Assembly (NCBI RefSeq): GCF_001707755.1
Contig: NZ_MBDL01000009.1
Location: 248,001-312,000, forward strand
DNA from: Acinetobacter celticus
GTDB lineage: Bacteria > Pseudomonadota > Gammaproteobacteria > Pseudomonadales > Moraxellaceae
Length of the DNA: 64,000 bases
Direction of reading: 5' to 3'
Shown here: one piece after another, positions 7,362 to 17,998 of the stretch
Layout of the letters: the number at the start of each line of letters is the position of its first letter
How positions within the stretch are numbered: position 1 is the first letter of the stretch
The notes under the pieces: generated by a model
The model's database searches: none
The model's input: only the letters and a program-made list of their open reading frames with translations
Told to the model about the DNA's origin: nothing
Made by a program: the position numbers and the translations under genes

Positions 7362-8390
7362 TTAAATATCGCTATAACCCAAACTCTTTAATGCTCGCTC
7401 ATCATCAGACCAACCACCTTTCACTTTCACCCAAAGCGTCAGCATGATTTTTTGCTCAAACATTTTTTCCATATCGACACGAGCATCCATCCCGATTTTT
7501 TTCAGTTTAGCGCCCTTTTCACCAATCACAATCGCTTTTTGGCCTGGACGATCCACAAAAATTGTCGCATCGATATAGGTACAAGCAGGCTTTGGACGAC
7601 CTGTTTTTTCATTAATTGTCGCATCTTCAGTCTTAAAAGACTCAATTTGTACAGTTAAATCATATGGAAGCTCTTCACCCAATTGACGCATGATTTTTTC
7701 GCGAATCACTTCAGAAGCAAGAAAGCGTTCTGAACGGTCAGTTAACTGCTCCATCGAATATAGCGGTGGCTGGAAAGGTAAATAATTTTCAATCACATTG
7801 CGCAAATGATCTAAGTTTGCACCACGCAATGCAGAAACAGGAACAACTTCTGCAAAATTCATTAATTTTGCACGTTCTTGAATCAATGGTAATGCATGAT
7901 TTTTATTTTCAAGCGTATCAATTTTATTAATGACCAGAATAACTGGCATATCTGCGTTTTTAAGTTTTTCCAAAACAAGGTCATCGTTTTGCGTCCACTT
8001 ATCTGCATCAAGAACAAACAATACCAAGTTCACATCACGCAATGCAGAAGATGCCGCACGGTTCATCATTTTATTGATAGCGCGAACTTCTTTTTTATGC
8101 ATCCCAGGTGTATCAACAAACACCGCTTGAGATTTTTCACGTGAATCAATACCAATAATCTTATGACGTGTAGTTTGAGGCTTACGTGAAGTAATTGATA
8201 ACTTTTGACCCAAAAGATGGTTCATCAGGGTAGATTTACCCACGTTCGGACGGCCAACAATAGCAACAAAGCCACTACGGTAGTCTGAAGGAATTTCTGT
8301 GCCTTGCGCACTGAAAAATTGACTAATAAGGTCGTTACTGTCGCTTTGCGACTCGTGATCAGCATCGTTGTGATCGGAATGAGTAGTCAT
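7362..8390 (-). CDS. era: GTPase Era
   Basis: Era is an essential GTPase that binds the 3' end of 16S rRNA and helps 30S maturation. The G1 motif GRPNVGKS is at residues 46-53, followed by a G2 region TTRHKIIG, G3 DTPGMH and G4 NKID. A C-terminal KH domain carries VIGEKGAKLKKIG. At 342 residues it is about 40 longer than the E. coli protein because of an acidic, His/Asp/Ser-rich N-terminal extension. Its ATG overlaps the rnc stop (TAATG at 8390), suggesting translational coupling. Confidence 0.97.
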   Translation of the reverse strand: MTTHSDHNDADHESQSDSNDLISQFFSAQGTEIPSDYRSGFVAIVGRPNVGKSTLMNHLLGQKLSITSRKPQTTRHKIIGIDSREKSQAVFVDTPGMHKKEVRAINKMMNRAASSALRDVNLVLFVLDADKWTQNDDLVLEKLKNADMPVILVINKIDTLENKNHALPLIQERAKLMNFAEVVPVSALRGANLDHLRNVIENYLPFQPPLYSMEQLTDRSERFLASEVIREKIMRQLGEELPYDLTVQIESFKTEDATINEKTGRPKPACTYIDATIFVDRPGQKAIVIGEKGAKLKKIGMDARVDMEKMFEQKIMLTLWVKVKGGWSDDERALKSLGYSDI

Positions 8391-9088
8391 TAAGACTTTT
8401 GCTCCAAAATTTCTAAAAAATCTGCCGCTACAGCCTGTTCTGCGAAGCGACGGCTTGATCCTTCACCATATTTAATTGGCATGCCTTCCACAATACATTC
8501 CACTTTGAAATGTTGATTGGGTGCATCACCTTGAATATCAACAACTTCGTAAACCGGGAGAGGCTTTTTACGCGCTTGTAAATACTCTTGTAAACGTGAT
8601 TTAGGATCTTTCAGTTGATCTGTTGGTTCAATATGATCTAAATAAGGTATATACCATTTTAGAACAATGGGCTCCAGAATTTTTAAATCCTGACAATCTA
8701 CATATATCGCCCCAATAATCGACTCTACGGTATCGGCAAGTATAGACTCGCGATGATGACCGCCAGATTTCAACTCACCTGTACTTAAAATTAAACTTTG
8801 GCTCAATTTTAAGTCATTGGCAATTTTACCTAAGGCTTCCTGACGCACTAACGTAGCACGCATGCGTGTCAGTCTACCTTCATTTTCATGCGGATATGCA
8901 TGATAGAGATAATTAGCAACAATCATCCCCAATAAAGAATCGCCTAAATATTCCAGACGCTCATAGTTGTACTTATGGCTCACCGATCGGTGAGTCAAAG
9001 CCAGTTGTAACAATTCAGGTTGTTTAAACTGATAACCGATTCGACTGGCTAAACGTGCATCATTTAGCTTGGACTGAGCTTTGATCAA
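8390..9088 (-). CDS. rnc: Ribonuclease III
   Basis: RNase III cleaves double-stranded RNA, including rRNA precursors. The signature ERLEYLGDSLL is at residues 43-53, and a second acidic motif LADTVESIIGAIYVD completes the catalytic site. A C-terminal dsRNA-binding domain follows (DPKSRLQEYLQ onward). Length is 232 residues. The start overlaps the end of the DUF4845 gene by 29 bases and the stop overlaps era, so the three are coupled. Confidence 0.97.
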   Translation of the reverse strand: MIKAQSKLNDARLASRIGYQFKQPELLQLALTHRSVSHKYNYERLEYLGDSLLGMIVANYLYHAYPHENEGRLTRMRATLVRQEALGKIANDLKLSQSLILSTGELKSGGHHRESILADTVESIIGAIYVDCQDLKILEPIVLKWYIPYLDHIEPTDQLKDPKSRLQEYLQARKKPLPVYEVVDIQGDAPNQHFKVECIVEGMPIKYGEGSSRRFAEQAVAADFLEILEQKS

Positions 9089-9428
9089 AACTTTTCTCGA
9101 ACTTTAACACAATATCTATATTCAATAAGAAAGGCTTTCTTATCTCATAATCTTTTTTCACTTGTATGCCATCTACATCTGTCACTTGAGCGATATCTAC
9201 AAATTTCATATCTATCATATTCATATTAAAGCGCTTATCCATTTCAGAAACAAATTTAGCAGGACTAAGGTTTTTAGGTCCATTTTTCAATTGCTCTTCA
9301 ATTTGATTGTTAATCAATCGATCGTCAACGTAGGGCCCCCAAACTGCAATTGCAATTTTAGCCATAAATGCAAAACCAATCACTGCCAATAAAATGGCTA
9401 TATATGATGCCCCTTTTTGATGTCGCAT
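9060..9428 (-). CDS. DUF4845 single-pass membrane protein
   Basis: The 122-residue protein starts MRHQKGASYIAILLAVIGFA, a short basic head before one membrane helix resembling a type IV pilin-like N-terminus, followed by a soluble domain (VWGPYVDDRLINNQIEEQL). This is the DUF4845 family, regularly found between lepB and rnc in gammaproteobacteria. The function is not established. Its 3' end overlaps rnc by 29 bases. The conserved position suggests a link to envelope or export functions, but that is inference. Confidence 0.88.
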   Translation of the reverse strand: MRHQKGASYIAILLAVIGFAFMAKIAIAVWGPYVDDRLINNQIEEQLKNGPKNLSPAKFVSEMDKRFNMNMIDMKFVDIAQVTDVDGIQVKKDYEIRKPFLLNIDIVLKFEKSFDQSSVQAK

Positions 9429-9449
9429 TGTTATTTTCCTAATTATGCA

Positions 9450-10277
9450 TTAATCAATTTTACCGTTACGGCTAAATGACGGTAATTTAAACCCAGGTTC
9501 TTTATGCATCCATTTATAAAATGCACGACCTGTTAGGTTTTCTTCAGGTACAAATCCCCAAAAACGACTGTCAGCACTTTGATCGCGATTATCCCCCATC
9601 GCAAAGTAATGACCCGCTGGAACTTTGACTTCCCAATATAAACCATTTTCGTTCGAATATTTACCATTGTCGACATAATTAATAAATGGTGCCTGACGGG
9701 CAACATTCACCCCTTCCAGTTCACGCATAGTATACGTATGTTCACCCAAGGTTTCTTGGTGATAAATCGATGTTGGCGTATCTTGCACATCTTTAGCACG
9801 ACTAAATTCCACAGGAACTTTAGGTACTTTTTTACCATTAATAATCAATTGACCATGATCATAAACAATATGATCGCCTGGTAAACCCACTACACGCTTA
9901 ATATAACTGATGGTCGGTTGTGGCGGATAGCGAAATACAATCACATCACCGCGTTCGGGTTCGCTCACATCAATAATTTTTTTATTGATAATAGGCAAAC
10001 GAACACCGTATTCAAATTTATTGACCAAAATAAAATCGCCTGTTTCTAAAGTTGGTACCATAGAATCTGACGGGATATTAAAAGGTTCATATAAAAAAGA
10101 ACGTAGAACAAGAACAACCGCTAGTACTGGCCAGAAATCATACGCCCAAGTAATAATGACATTTTCATTGCCCTTGCCTTTGGTTTGCCTTTGTTTCCAA
10201 ACCAATTTATCTAACAGCCACACGATGAAAAAAACCAATGTGACAGGTACAAGGATTAAATTAAAATCAAAATCCAT
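9450..10277 (-). CDS. lepB: Signal peptidase I
   Basis: LepB removes signal peptides from Sec and Tat exported proteins at the periplasmic face. Two N-terminal membrane segments are seen (about residues 6-23 and 45-62), then the catalytic Ser72 in PSDSM and Lys127 in SYIKRVVGLPGD. The GDNRDQSADSRFWGFVP motif is near the C-terminus. At 275 residues it is somewhat shorter than the E. coli enzyme (324). It lies 21 bases after lepA in the same operon. Confidence 0.97.
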   Translation of the reverse strand: MDFDFNLILVPVTLVFFIVWLLDKLVWKQRQTKGKGNENVIITWAYDFWPVLAVVLVLRSFLYEPFNIPSDSMVPTLETGDFILVNKFEYGVRLPIINKKIIDVSEPERGDVIVFRYPPQPTISYIKRVVGLPGDHIVYDHGQLIINGKKVPKVPVEFSRAKDVQDTPTSIYHQETLGEHTYTMRELEGVNVARQAPFINYVDNGKYSNENGLYWEVKVPAGHYFAMGDNRDQSADSRFWGFVPEENLTGRAFYKWMHKEPGFKLPSFSRNGKID

Positions 10278-10298
10278 GAGCGTAATGACCTCGAGTTA

Positions 10299-12116
10299 TT
10301 ATCTTTCTACTTTTAGTACAGCAAGGAACGCTTCTTGCGGAATTTCAACACTTCCGACTTGCTTCATGCGTTTCTTACCTTCTTTTTGTTTCGATAAGAG
10401 TTTCTTCTTACGTGAAACGTCACCACCATAACACTTGGCCAATACGTTTTTACGCATCGCTTTCACTGTTGAGCGCGCAATAATTTGTGCGCCAATAGCT
10501 GCCTGAATGGCCACATCAAACATTTGACGTGGAATCAATTCTTTCATTTTTTCAACCAAGGCAATACCACGATGACGAGCATCGTTACGGTGACAGATCA
10601 TGGCTAAAGCATCGACTTTATCGCCATTAATTAGCACGTCCACCTTAACCAAAGATGAAGATTCAAAACGAACAAAGTTATAATCCAATGATGCGAAACC
10701 ACGTGAACATGATTTCAAGCGATCAAAGAAATCCATGACCACTTCTGCCATTGGAATTTCAAAGCTAATTGCAACTTGGTTACCCAAGAACTTCATGTCT
10801 TTTTGCACACCGCGGCGTTCAACGCACAATGTCATGACATTACCTAAGTATTCTTGTGGCACAAGAATATTACATTCTGCAATCGGTTCACGTAGGTCTT
10901 CGACAGTAGAACCTTCTGGCATTTTAGATGGACTATCGACATAAATTGTTGCACCGTTCTTCATCACTGCTTCGTAAATTACAGTTGGTGCAGAACTAAT
11001 GAGGTCTAAATCATACTCACGCTCTAAACGTTCTTGTACGATCTCCATATGGAGCATCCCCAAGAAACCACAGCGGAAACCAAAACCTAAAGCATCTGAA
11101 CTTTCAGGTTCAAAAAACAAGGCCGAATCGTTGATTTGTAATTTATGTAAAGCTTCACGGAACGGTTCAAAATCGCTGGCATCAATTGGGAACAAACCTG
11201 CATATACCTGCGGTTTAACCTTTTTAAAGCCTGGTAACGTTGGAACATCTGGCGTGGTTGCCAATGTAATCGTATCACCGACTGGCGCACCAAAAATGTC
11301 TTTAATCCCTGCAATAATAAAGCCCACTTCGCCTGCTTCTAGCATACCTGTGTCAGTATGTTTTGGATTAAAAACACCCACAGAGGTAATAATGTGCGTT
11401 TGGCCTGTTGATTTCATCAACATTTTATCGCCTTTACGCACACGACCTTGTTTGATTCGAACCAAAGACACAACGCCTAAGTAGTTATCAAACCACGAGT
11501 CAATAATCAGTGCTTGTAAAGGTGCCTCACGGTCACCTGTAGGTGCAGGAATAATCTCTACCAGTGTTTCTAATACCGATTCAACACCAAGACCCGTTTT
11601 TGCAGAACACGTTGGCGCATGCGTGGCTTCAATCCCAATAATTTCTTCAATTTCGTGAATGACGCGCTCAGGTTCAGCTTGAGGCAAATCAATTTTATTC
11701 AAAACTGGAAGAACTTCTAAGCCTTGTTCAAGTGCGGTATAACAGTTCGCAACAGATTGTGCTTCAACACCTTGCGCTGCATCTACAACCAATAAAGCGC
11801 CTTCACATGCCGCCAAAGAGCGTGAAACTTCATAAGAAAAGTCAACGTGCCCAGGCGTATCAATAAAGTTCAACTGGTATTCTTGACCATTTGGATGCGT
11901 ATAGTACAAGGTAACTGATGTTGCTTTAATGGTAATACCACGCTCGCGCTCCAACTCCATAGAGTCTAAAACTTGAGCCTGCATTTCACGATCTTGTAAG
12001 CCACCACACATTTGAATGAAGCGGTCTGCAAGTGTCGATTTACCATGATCGATATGTGCAATAATCGAAAAGTTACGAATGTTTTTAATATCAACAGATT
12101 TTTTAGCTTGCGCCAT
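10299..12116 (-). CDS. lepA: Elongation factor 4 (LepA)
   Basis: LepA is a ribosome-bound GTPase implicated in back-translocation and 30S assembly. The P-loop AHIDHGKS is at residues 20-27. DTPGHVDF and NKIDLP complete the G domain, and the LepA-specific C-terminal domain ends with [22 protein letters not shown]. The 605-residue length is normal. A 183-bp gap separates it from the upstream thioesterase gene, so it may have its own promoter driving the lepA-lepB-DUF4845-rnc-era group. Confidence 0.98.
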   Translation of the reverse strand: MAQAKKSVDIKNIRNFSIIAHIDHGKSTLADRFIQMCGGLQDREMQAQVLDSMELERERGITIKATSVTLYYTHPNGQEYQLNFIDTPGHVDFSYEVSRSLAACEGALLVVDAAQGVEAQSVANCYTALEQGLEVLPVLNKIDLPQAEPERVIHEIEEIIGIEATHAPTCSAKTGLGVESVLETLVEIIPAPTGDREAPLQALIIDSWFDNYLGVVSLVRIKQGRVRKGDKMLMKSTGQTHIITSVGVFNPKHTDTGMLEAGEVGFIIAGIKDIFGAPVGDTITLATTPDVPTLPGFKKVKPQVYAGLFPIDASDFEPFREALHKLQINDSALFFEPESSDALGFGFRCGFLGMLHMEIVQERLEREYDLDLISSAPTVIYEAVMKNGATIYVDSPSKMPEGSTVEDLREPIAECNILVPQEYLGNVMTLCVERRGVQKDMKFLGNQVAISFEIPMAEVVMDFFDRLKSCSRGFASLDYNFVRFESSSLVKVDVLINGDKVDALAMICHRNDARHRGIALVEKMKELIPRQMFDVAIQAAIGAQIIARSTVKAMRKNVLAKCYGGDVSRKKKLLSKQKEGKKRMKQVGSVEIPQEAFLAVLKVER

Positions 12117-12299
12117 GAGTTACCTTGAAGAAAAACGCGCCATGCACACAGTTTAAAATGCACAGCAAAAGCTGAAAAGAAATTGCGAAGGATTATAGCA
12201 GATGGTTTTTTCAATGTATCCATAATAATGAACTCGTTTGTGCTTTAAACAGCAAGGTTGAGTTCCTGATAAATACAAAGTACCAAAATCATGTGTTAG

Positions 12300-12749
12300 T
12301 TAAGCATCGTAAGCGCTGAAATCCAGAGGGTTTTCTGTATCTAAAATAGGTTGATAGGCTTGCGTAAATGTCGGAGACATCCGTTTAGGACGACCTGTAG
12401 CAATTTCAATACATGCCCATTGAGTATTGCCCATGAACAATACTGCTTTGTCTTTTGGTCGATAGAACACATACTGCCGAAAAGAATACAGTGCATTAAT
12501 ATCATTCAACCAAGTGCGTAAAATAATTTCTTCGCCTTCTACCGCCGCTTTTCTGTATTGCACATGATGCTCTACAGCCACCATAGCGTGTTTTAACACG
12601 ATATATTCTTTTAACCCTAAACCTAACTGCTCAATATGCGCAGTTGCAACATCTTGCATCCAACTGACATAAACCACGTTATTAACATGACCAAGCACAT
12701 CAATATGTTCGGGTTGTACAGTCAGCTTTAAATCAAATACGCTACTCAT
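12300..12749 (-). CDS. Hotdog-fold acyl-CoA thioesterase (4HBT family)
   Basis: The 149-residue protein has the 4-hydroxybenzoyl-CoA thioesterase signature: VQPEHIDVLGHVNNVVYVSWMQ near the N-terminus (Asp at the usual catalytic place, Asn in HVNN) and a central RKAAVEGEEIILRT strand region. Such enzymes hydrolyse acyl-CoA in the cytoplasm; the substrate cannot be read from sequence. It stands between mucD and lepA. Two other hotdog proteins are in the window (18.2 kb and ybgC at 51.1 kb). Confidence 0.88.
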   Translation of the reverse strand: MSSVFDLKLTVQPEHIDVLGHVNNVVYVSWMQDVATAHIEQLGLGLKEYIVLKHAMVAVEHHVQYRKAAVEGEEIILRTWLNDINALYSFRQYVFYRPKDKAVLFMGNTQWACIEIATGRPKRMSPTFTQAYQPILDTENPLDFSAYDA

Positions 12750-12826
12750 TTCACCCTAATCCCTTTGCTTTAAATACTTTATTAATCATAGTCTACGGTA
12801 CTATCACATGCGTAAATTGCAAAAAC

Positions 12827-12855
12827 AAAAAACCGCTTAAAGTCAGCGGTTTTTT
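12827..12855 (-). terminator. Terminator after mucD-like gene
   Basis: AAAAAACCGCT and AGCGGTTTTTT form an 11-bp perfect stem with a 7-base loop, just after the protease stop at 12870 on the minus strand. It separates mucD transcription from the thioesterase-lepA group. Confidence 0.88.
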
Positions 12856-12869
12856 GTTTAATTTAAACG

Positions 12870-14255
12870 TTATTCAATCCGCATTCCAACAATTGCACGT
12901 TGACCTTCACGAATAATCGTGACACGTGCAACGGTGTTCTTTTTCAAGTCAGAAACCACATCCACAAAGTCTTTGGTATTATTAATAACCTTGTTATTAA
13001 TTTGAGCCACGACATCTCCTGACATTAAACGAGCCTGAGCAGCAATGCCGTCACGGCGTACATCTTGAATTAAAATACCGCCTTTAATATCTAACTTACT
13101 TAATTCAGAGGCATTCAAATCACGAATACTCACTCCTAAAACAGGCCCTTTACTTGGTGGTTGAATGGCTTCTGATTTTGCTGGCGTATCATCTGGTGCG
13201 GTAGACAATGTTGCTGAAATATTACGACGACTGTCATCACGCAGTACTTCTAATTGAATACTTTGATTCGGAACAGCGCGGTTCAAATAATTTAATAATT
13301 CAGATGTTCTAGAAATTGGTAGGCCATTAAATTTCAGAATCACATCTCCAGCTTTAAAGCCTGCTTTGGCCGCAGGTGAATTGGGTGCAATTTGCGTAAT
13401 TAATGAACCTTCTGGTTTGTCTAATTTATAAGACTCGGCCAAGTTACGGTCAATATCTTGCAAACTTACGCCCAAATATGCACGTGTAACTTTCCCATAT
13501 TTTTTCAATTGATCTGCTACGTCCATAGCCACATCAATTGGAATGGAAAATGACAAGCCCATGTAGCCCCCCGTTCCACTAAAAATACGTGAATTCACCC
13601 CAACCACTTCACCACGTTGATTAAACAGTGGCCCACCCGAATTACCCGGATTTAATGCCACATCAGTTTGAATAAACGGTACAGAGGTTTCCCCCATCAT
13701 ATTGCGCATTTTAGCGCTAACAATACCCGCAGATGCTGAATAATCGAAGCCAAAAGGCGAACCAATAGCCAATACTGGTTCACCTACTCTCAGCTGACCA
13801 ACATTGCCTGTACGTAATTCAGGAAAACCTGAGCCTGCCACTTTCAATAACGCCACATCTGTGCGCTCATCACTACCGACAACGGTCGCGTCTATTTCAC
13901 GGCGGTCATTTAATACAATGGTCACTTTAGACGCATTTTCTACGACATGATGGTTCGTTAATAAATAGCCATCTTTACTGATAAAAAATGCACTGCCATA
14001 ACCCGTTTTTTCTTGTGGAATTTGTTGCTGTGGAATAATGACCTGATTTCCAAAAAAGCGTTTTAAAATTTCAGGCACTTGTTGTTGCAAAAGCTCTTCT
14101 TGAGTCAATTTTTTAACAACACTCACACTTACGACGGCAGGACTCACTTGCTCAACTAAATTAGAAAAATCGACTGGCGTAGCTGCATGCGATTGAACAG
14201 CTACAACAGCAAATACCACTGCGTATAACCCTGTTTGCATTGTTTGAATTTTCAT
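12870..14255 (-). CDS. mucD: Do-family periplasmic serine protease, MucD/DegP type
   Basis: A cleavable signal peptide (residues 1 to about 24, ending HAA) is followed by a trypsin-like domain with His103 in TNHHV, Asp133 in RTDVAL and Ser206 in NPGNSGG. Two PDZ domains then follow (RAYLGVSLQDI onward and GPVLGVSIRDL onward). At 461 residues it fits MucD/DegP, a periplasmic protease-chaperone handling misfolded envelope proteins. In Pseudomonas, mucD lies upstream of lepA-lepB-rnc-era, and the same order holds here; the algU-mucA-mucB genes are not next to it. The gene is divergent from nadB. Confidence 0.93.
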   Translation of the reverse strand: MKIQTMQTGLYAVVFAVVAVQSHAATPVDFSNLVEQVSPAVVSVSVVKKLTQEELLQQQVPEILKRFFGNQVIIPQQQIPQEKTGYGSAFFISKDGYLLTNHHVVENASKVTIVLNDRREIDATVVGSDERTDVALLKVAGSGFPELRTGNVGQLRVGEPVLAIGSPFGFDYSASAGIVSAKMRNMMGETSVPFIQTDVALNPGNSGGPLFNQRGEVVGVNSRIFSGTGGYMGLSFSIPIDVAMDVADQLKKYGKVTRAYLGVSLQDIDRNLAESYKLDKPEGSLITQIAPNSPAAKAGFKAGDVILKFNGLPISRTSELLNYLNRAVPNQSIQLEVLRDDSRRNISATLSTAPDDTPAKSEAIQPPSKGPVLGVSIRDLNASELSKLDIKGGILIQDVRRDGIAAQARLMSGDVVAQINNKVINNTKDFVDVVSDLKKNTVARVTIIREGQRAIVGMRIE

Positions 14256-14483
14256 CTCAAGTATTCACTCAAATTATTGATGTTTTGGAATATGATCGGT
14301 TTTATCATAAAGCATCTAAGTGCTTCGTAATAAAATGTTTATTATGTTTTGTATAAACAGTAGCTTAATTCAAGCTTAAAATTTAGATCTTGATTCATAT
14401 TATTCATCATACTAAAGCATTTATGCTCTTGCCTTTTGTGCAAAAAAGCGGTGTTATTACCAGACTTTTTTTCAAATTAGCTG

Positions 14484-16118
14484 ATGGATATGTCTAATTT
14501 AGAAACAACACATCATTTTGATGTGATTATTGTGGGTAGTGGCGGTGCAGGCTTAAGCTTAGCGTTATCGCTTCCGAATCATTTTAATATTGCTGTTCTG
14601 GCGAAGTCGATACTGACTGATGCAAGTACTTATTTTGCGCAAGGTGGTGTGGCAGCAGTATTGGATCAGACGGACTCTATTGAGCAGCATATAGATGACA
14701 CAATGATTGCAGGCGCAGATTTATGTGAATTTGGCGCTGTTAAACAGACTGTTGAAGGCGGGAAGCCCTCTGTAGACTTTCTATTAAAACATGGTGTGCA
14801 ATTTACCTTAGATGAACAAGAACAATTACATTTAACCCGTGAAGGAGGTCATTCGCAGCGTCGTATTATTCATGCTGCCGATGCCACAGGACGTGCCATT
14901 TCAACTACGCTGGTACAGCGTGCACAAGAAAAATCCAATATTCATATTTTTGAAAATTATATTGCTATAGATTTAATTACCTCACACAAGCTAAATCTGG
15001 ATGAAGACAACCGTGCATTGGGTTTATACGCCCTAGATGAAAAAAACGAAAAAGTGCATACCTTTTTAGCTCCATTCACAGCACTGGCGTGTGGTGGCGC
15101 AATGAAAGCTTATTTATATACATCCAATCCAGATATTGCCACAGGTGATGGCATTGCCATGGCTTACCGCGCGGGATGCCGTGTCGCCAATATGGAATTT
15201 AACCAATTTCATCCAACCTGTTTATATCATCCGCAAGCGCGTTCTTTTTTAATTACAGAAGCTATGCGCGGTGAAGGTGCTTATTTACGCCTACCTGATG
15301 GTGAGCGTTTTATGTTGCGTTTTGATGAGCGCGCTGAACTTGCACCACGCGATATTGTAGCGCGGGCCATCGACTACGAAATTAAGCGCTTAGGTATTCG
15401 TCATGTTTGGTTAGACATTACCCACAAACCTGAAAGTTTTGTAAAAGAACATTTTCCAACCTTGTATGAACGACTGCTTGAATTGGGTATCGACATTACC
15501 AAAGAAATGATACCCGTTGTACCTGCCGCACATTACACCTGTGGTGGCGTAGTGGTAGATGAAAACAGCGAAACCGATATTGCTGGTTTATATGCGATTG
15601 GCGAGACCTCTTATACAGGTTTGCATGGCGCTAACCGAATGGCCAGTAACTCACTTTTAGAATGCTTCGTATATGGCATGGCCGCCGCTAAACACATTGA
15701 AATTGGATTACCAACTGATTATCAATCGCCACAAGTGCCTGCTTGGGATGATTCGCAAGTGATGAACCCTGACGAAGACGTGGTGATTTTACAAAACTGG
15801 GATGAACTGCGCCAAACCATGTGGAATTATGTCGGTATTGTGCGTAGTACCAAACGTTTGCAACGTGCGTTACACCGTATAGAAATGCTCAAGCGGGAAA
15901 TCACCGAATATTATCAAGACTATCAGGTCAGTAAGAATTTGATTGAATTACGTAATTTAGTCTTAGTTTCAGAAATGATTGTGCGCTGTGCCATGGAACG
16001 CAAAGAATCACGTGGTTTGCACTTCACTTTAGATTACCCTGAACTTGGCCCTGAACTGCGTAAAACTGTACTCACGCCACCAAACTTTCAAGTTGAACAA
16101 CCTTTGCTGAATGCCTAG
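14484..16118 (+). CDS. nadB: L-aspartate oxidase
   Basis: NadB oxidises L-aspartate to iminoaspartate with FAD, the first step of de novo NAD synthesis. The 544-residue flavoprotein opens with [15 protein letters not shown] (FAD-binding Rossmann motif). It contains [30 protein letters not shown] and the [18 protein letters not shown] motif of the fumarate reductase/aspartate oxidase family. ATG 14484 is listed, but ATG 14490 is equally possible; neither has a strong ribosome site. A terminator follows at once. Confidence 0.96.
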   Translation: MDMSNLETTHHFDVIIVGSGGAGLSLALSLPNHFNIAVLAKSILTDASTYFAQGGVAAVLDQTDSIEQHIDDTMIAGADLCEFGAVKQTVEGGKPSVDFLLKHGVQFTLDEQEQLHLTREGGHSQRRIIHAADATGRAISTTLVQRAQEKSNIHIFENYIAIDLITSHKLNLDEDNRALGLYALDEKNEKVHTFLAPFTALACGGAMKAYLYTSNPDIATGDGIAMAYRAGCRVANMEFNQFHPTCLYHPQARSFLITEAMRGEGAYLRLPDGERFMLRFDERAELAPRDIVARAIDYEIKRLGIRHVWLDITHKPESFVKEHFPTLYERLLELGIDITKEMIPVVPAAHYTCGGVVVDENSETDIAGLYAIGETSYTGLHGANRMASNSLLECFVYGMAAAKHIEIGLPTDYQSPQVPAWDDSQVMNPDEDVVILQNWDELRQTMWNYVGIVRSTKRLQRALHRIEMLKREITEYYQDYQVSKNLIELRNLVLVSEMIVRCAMERKESRGLHFTLDYPELGPELRKTVLTPPNFQVEQPLLNA

Positions 16119-16123
16119 TATTT

Positions 16124-16153
16124 AAAAAGCCGAATCGAATGATTCGGCTTTTT
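16124..16153. terminator. Bidirectional terminator between nadB and HDAC-family gene
   Basis: AAAAAGCCGAATC and GATTCGGCTTTTT form a 13-bp perfect stem with loop GAAT. It lies between two convergent genes, six bases after the nadB stop, with T runs in both directions. Confidence 0.93.
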
Positions 16154-16168
16154 ATATCGCAAGAGTTA

Positions 16169-17035
16169 TCAATAATAAGTTTTCAGCGCAGCCTCAAAAG
16201 TCAATAAATGCAATTTTAGTAAATCGGGCAAAGGTTGATACCCGCCAGCCAATACAAACATGATGGGCAATTGATGACGCTTGGCTAATTGAAAAACCAT
16301 CTCTTCACGTTTTTGAATTAATTCTGTCGTCAACCAACTTGACCCAAACGGATCGAGCTGATGGCAGTCCATCCCTGCTTGATAAATAATTAAATCTGCA
16401 CCCCAAGCCAAGGCTTGCTGAAAACCTTCATGCACAGCCATGGTATATTGCGCAAAATTCCCACGGTCTTTATGTATATGACAAGTCAGCGCACGCTCAT
16501 AGGTCGGGCAACCAAAGGCTAAACCATAAATACTATAATTAAATAAATTATCTAATCGGCGGGTAAAATCGGCAGTACCATCGCCCCCATGCTGATCGCA
16601 ATCTAAGATAAAAATTTTCTTGTCTGGGAACTGCTGCGCGACCAAAGCCAATCCATTAAAAGTACAAAATGAACCACCAAAGTGATAGGCCGCATGATGA
16701 AAACCTTGTGCAATATTGGCTGAAATACCATTTTTCAATGCCAATTCTGCTGCCAAAATCTGTCCTGCATTAATGCTTAATACCGCATCGCGGTGTTTTT
16801 CAGACCATGGTTTAAACCCTGACATGACTGCCAGTTTTTCAGGGGTTCCAGTCTGAAAAGCACTGACATAGGCAGGATCATGCAACAACTTCAGTATTTC
16901 AATATCTAAAGTTTCAGGCTCGTGAAATTGAATCCCTTGCCATGTACTCAGCGCATCAGCTACGGCTTTTAACTTCTCCATACTGTTGGTATGGGTCGTA
17001 GAAATATAATTCGGTGAATAACAAACATCCAACAT
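16169..17035 (-). CDS. Histone deacetylase-family (acetoin utilisation/APAH-like) zinc hydrolase
   Basis: The 288-residue arginase/deacetylase-fold protein carries the active-site pair His113-His114 (GFHHAAYHFGG) and the zinc-binding motif DCDQHGGDG (145-153). Later motifs are AGMDCHQLDPFG and LAGGYQ. Bacterial members deacetylate acetylpolyamines, acetyl-lysine or other amides; the substrate cannot be told here. It begins six bases after the stop of an unrecognised gene, so the two are likely cotranscribed. Confidence 0.88.
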   Translation of the reverse strand: MLDVCYSPNYISTTHTNSMEKLKAVADALSTWQGIQFHEPETLDIEILKLLHDPAYVSAFQTGTPEKLAVMSGFKPWSEKHRDAVLSINAGQILAAELALKNGISANIAQGFHHAAYHFGGSFCTFNGLALVAQQFPDKKIFILDCDQHGGDGTADFTRRLDNLFNYSIYGLAFGCPTYERALTCHIHKDRGNFAQYTMAVHEGFQQALAWGADLIIYQAGMDCHQLDPFGSSWLTTELIQKREEMVFQLAKRHQLPIMFVLAGGYQPLPDLLKLHLLTFEAALKTYY

Positions 17036-17041
17036 AGAAAG

Positions 17042-17998
17042 CTACCTAAATTGTGTAAGCGCGACATCAAGTAACTGCTGAATTTGAGTCGTTTCTGGAC
17101 TATATAGCCCATTTGCAACTTGCTGATCAAAATGCGTGCTAAATGCCCGTTTTCTATTTTTAGGCGATACTGCCAATGTCGTCAGTCTTAAAAACCAAAA
17201 TCCATTAATAGCAGAATATGGCAGAATAAAACCTTTGAATTCTTTATTTGGGGTCTTATTTTCAATGTGCTCAGATGAATAATCGACAGAGAACAATGAG
17301 CCTTGAGGGACTCGAATACCATTCATCAAAATGGGTTTTAAACTAATACAAGAATGATTATCCCCCATATTTAATTTTTCCATCAGCAAAGGTTCATTTT
17401 GCTCATCGACAAAAATATTAATTGAACCACTGCGGAGCACACGGCGATGAGCAATTTTCAGGAAAAAATTTTCAGCCATGGGACACGAACCCACTTTAGG
17501 ACGCTCGGCTAAACTTTTTAATTCTGTTAAACCCGTCTGCTGCGTATCTTTCGGTAAAATGATATCTTCAATTAGGTCGCAAATTAATTTACTTTCTTCT
17601 AATTCTGCATACTGGCTAATCTGCCTCAGTTGCTGTTGAAATTTGATTTCATTCTGCAAATGACTCAACTCATTGGGCGTATTTTGTACAAAATATTGCA
17701 ACGGTGGCTGTATATCTAAATTATGCCAATCCGCTAAGTTATGAAGATGTTTTAGCTCACCAAGAGCATGTTGGCGTTTAACACTAAAATCATCAAAAAT
17801 TTTTAAATCATAAAACGTATTACAGTCGCGTGGCGTATTAATATAATCGGCCAAAACACGCGTGGCTTGCGTATAACCACAGCCCCTACGTTCAGTTTGA
17901 TGTGAATAATGCTCATTTAACATTTCTGTCAATTTTACCGATAACGGCTGAGCCCGCTCACGAAATAACTGTACAACTTCCTGCTCTTTTATAGTCAT
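17042..17998 (-). CDS. Unrecognised 318-residue protein
   Basis: I do not recognise this protein. It has no signal peptide or membrane segment and is rich in Gln, Leu and His. A helical N-terminal half (with QNEIKFQQQLRQISQYAELEESK) is followed by a more strand-like C-terminal half (PKVGSCPMAENFFLKIAHRR and VPQGSLFSVDYS). It is probably cytoplasmic. Only six bases separate it from the deacetylase-family gene downstream, which suggests cotranscription and possibly a shared role. The upstream 198 bp hold no other gene. Confidence 0.75.
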   Translation of the reverse strand: MTIKEQEVVQLFRERAQPLSVKLTEMLNEHYSHQTERRGCGYTQATRVLADYINTPRDCNTFYDLKIFDDFSVKRQHALGELKHLHNLADWHNLDIQPPLQYFVQNTPNELSHLQNEIKFQQQLRQISQYAELEESKLICDLIEDIILPKDTQQTGLTELKSLAERPKVGSCPMAENFFLKIAHRRVLRSGSINIFVDEQNEPLLMEKLNMGDNHSCISLKPILMNGIRVPQGSLFSVDYSSEHIENKTPNKEFKGFILPYSAINGFWFLRLTTLAVSPKNRKRAFSTHFDQQVANGLYSPETTQIQQLLDVALTQFR

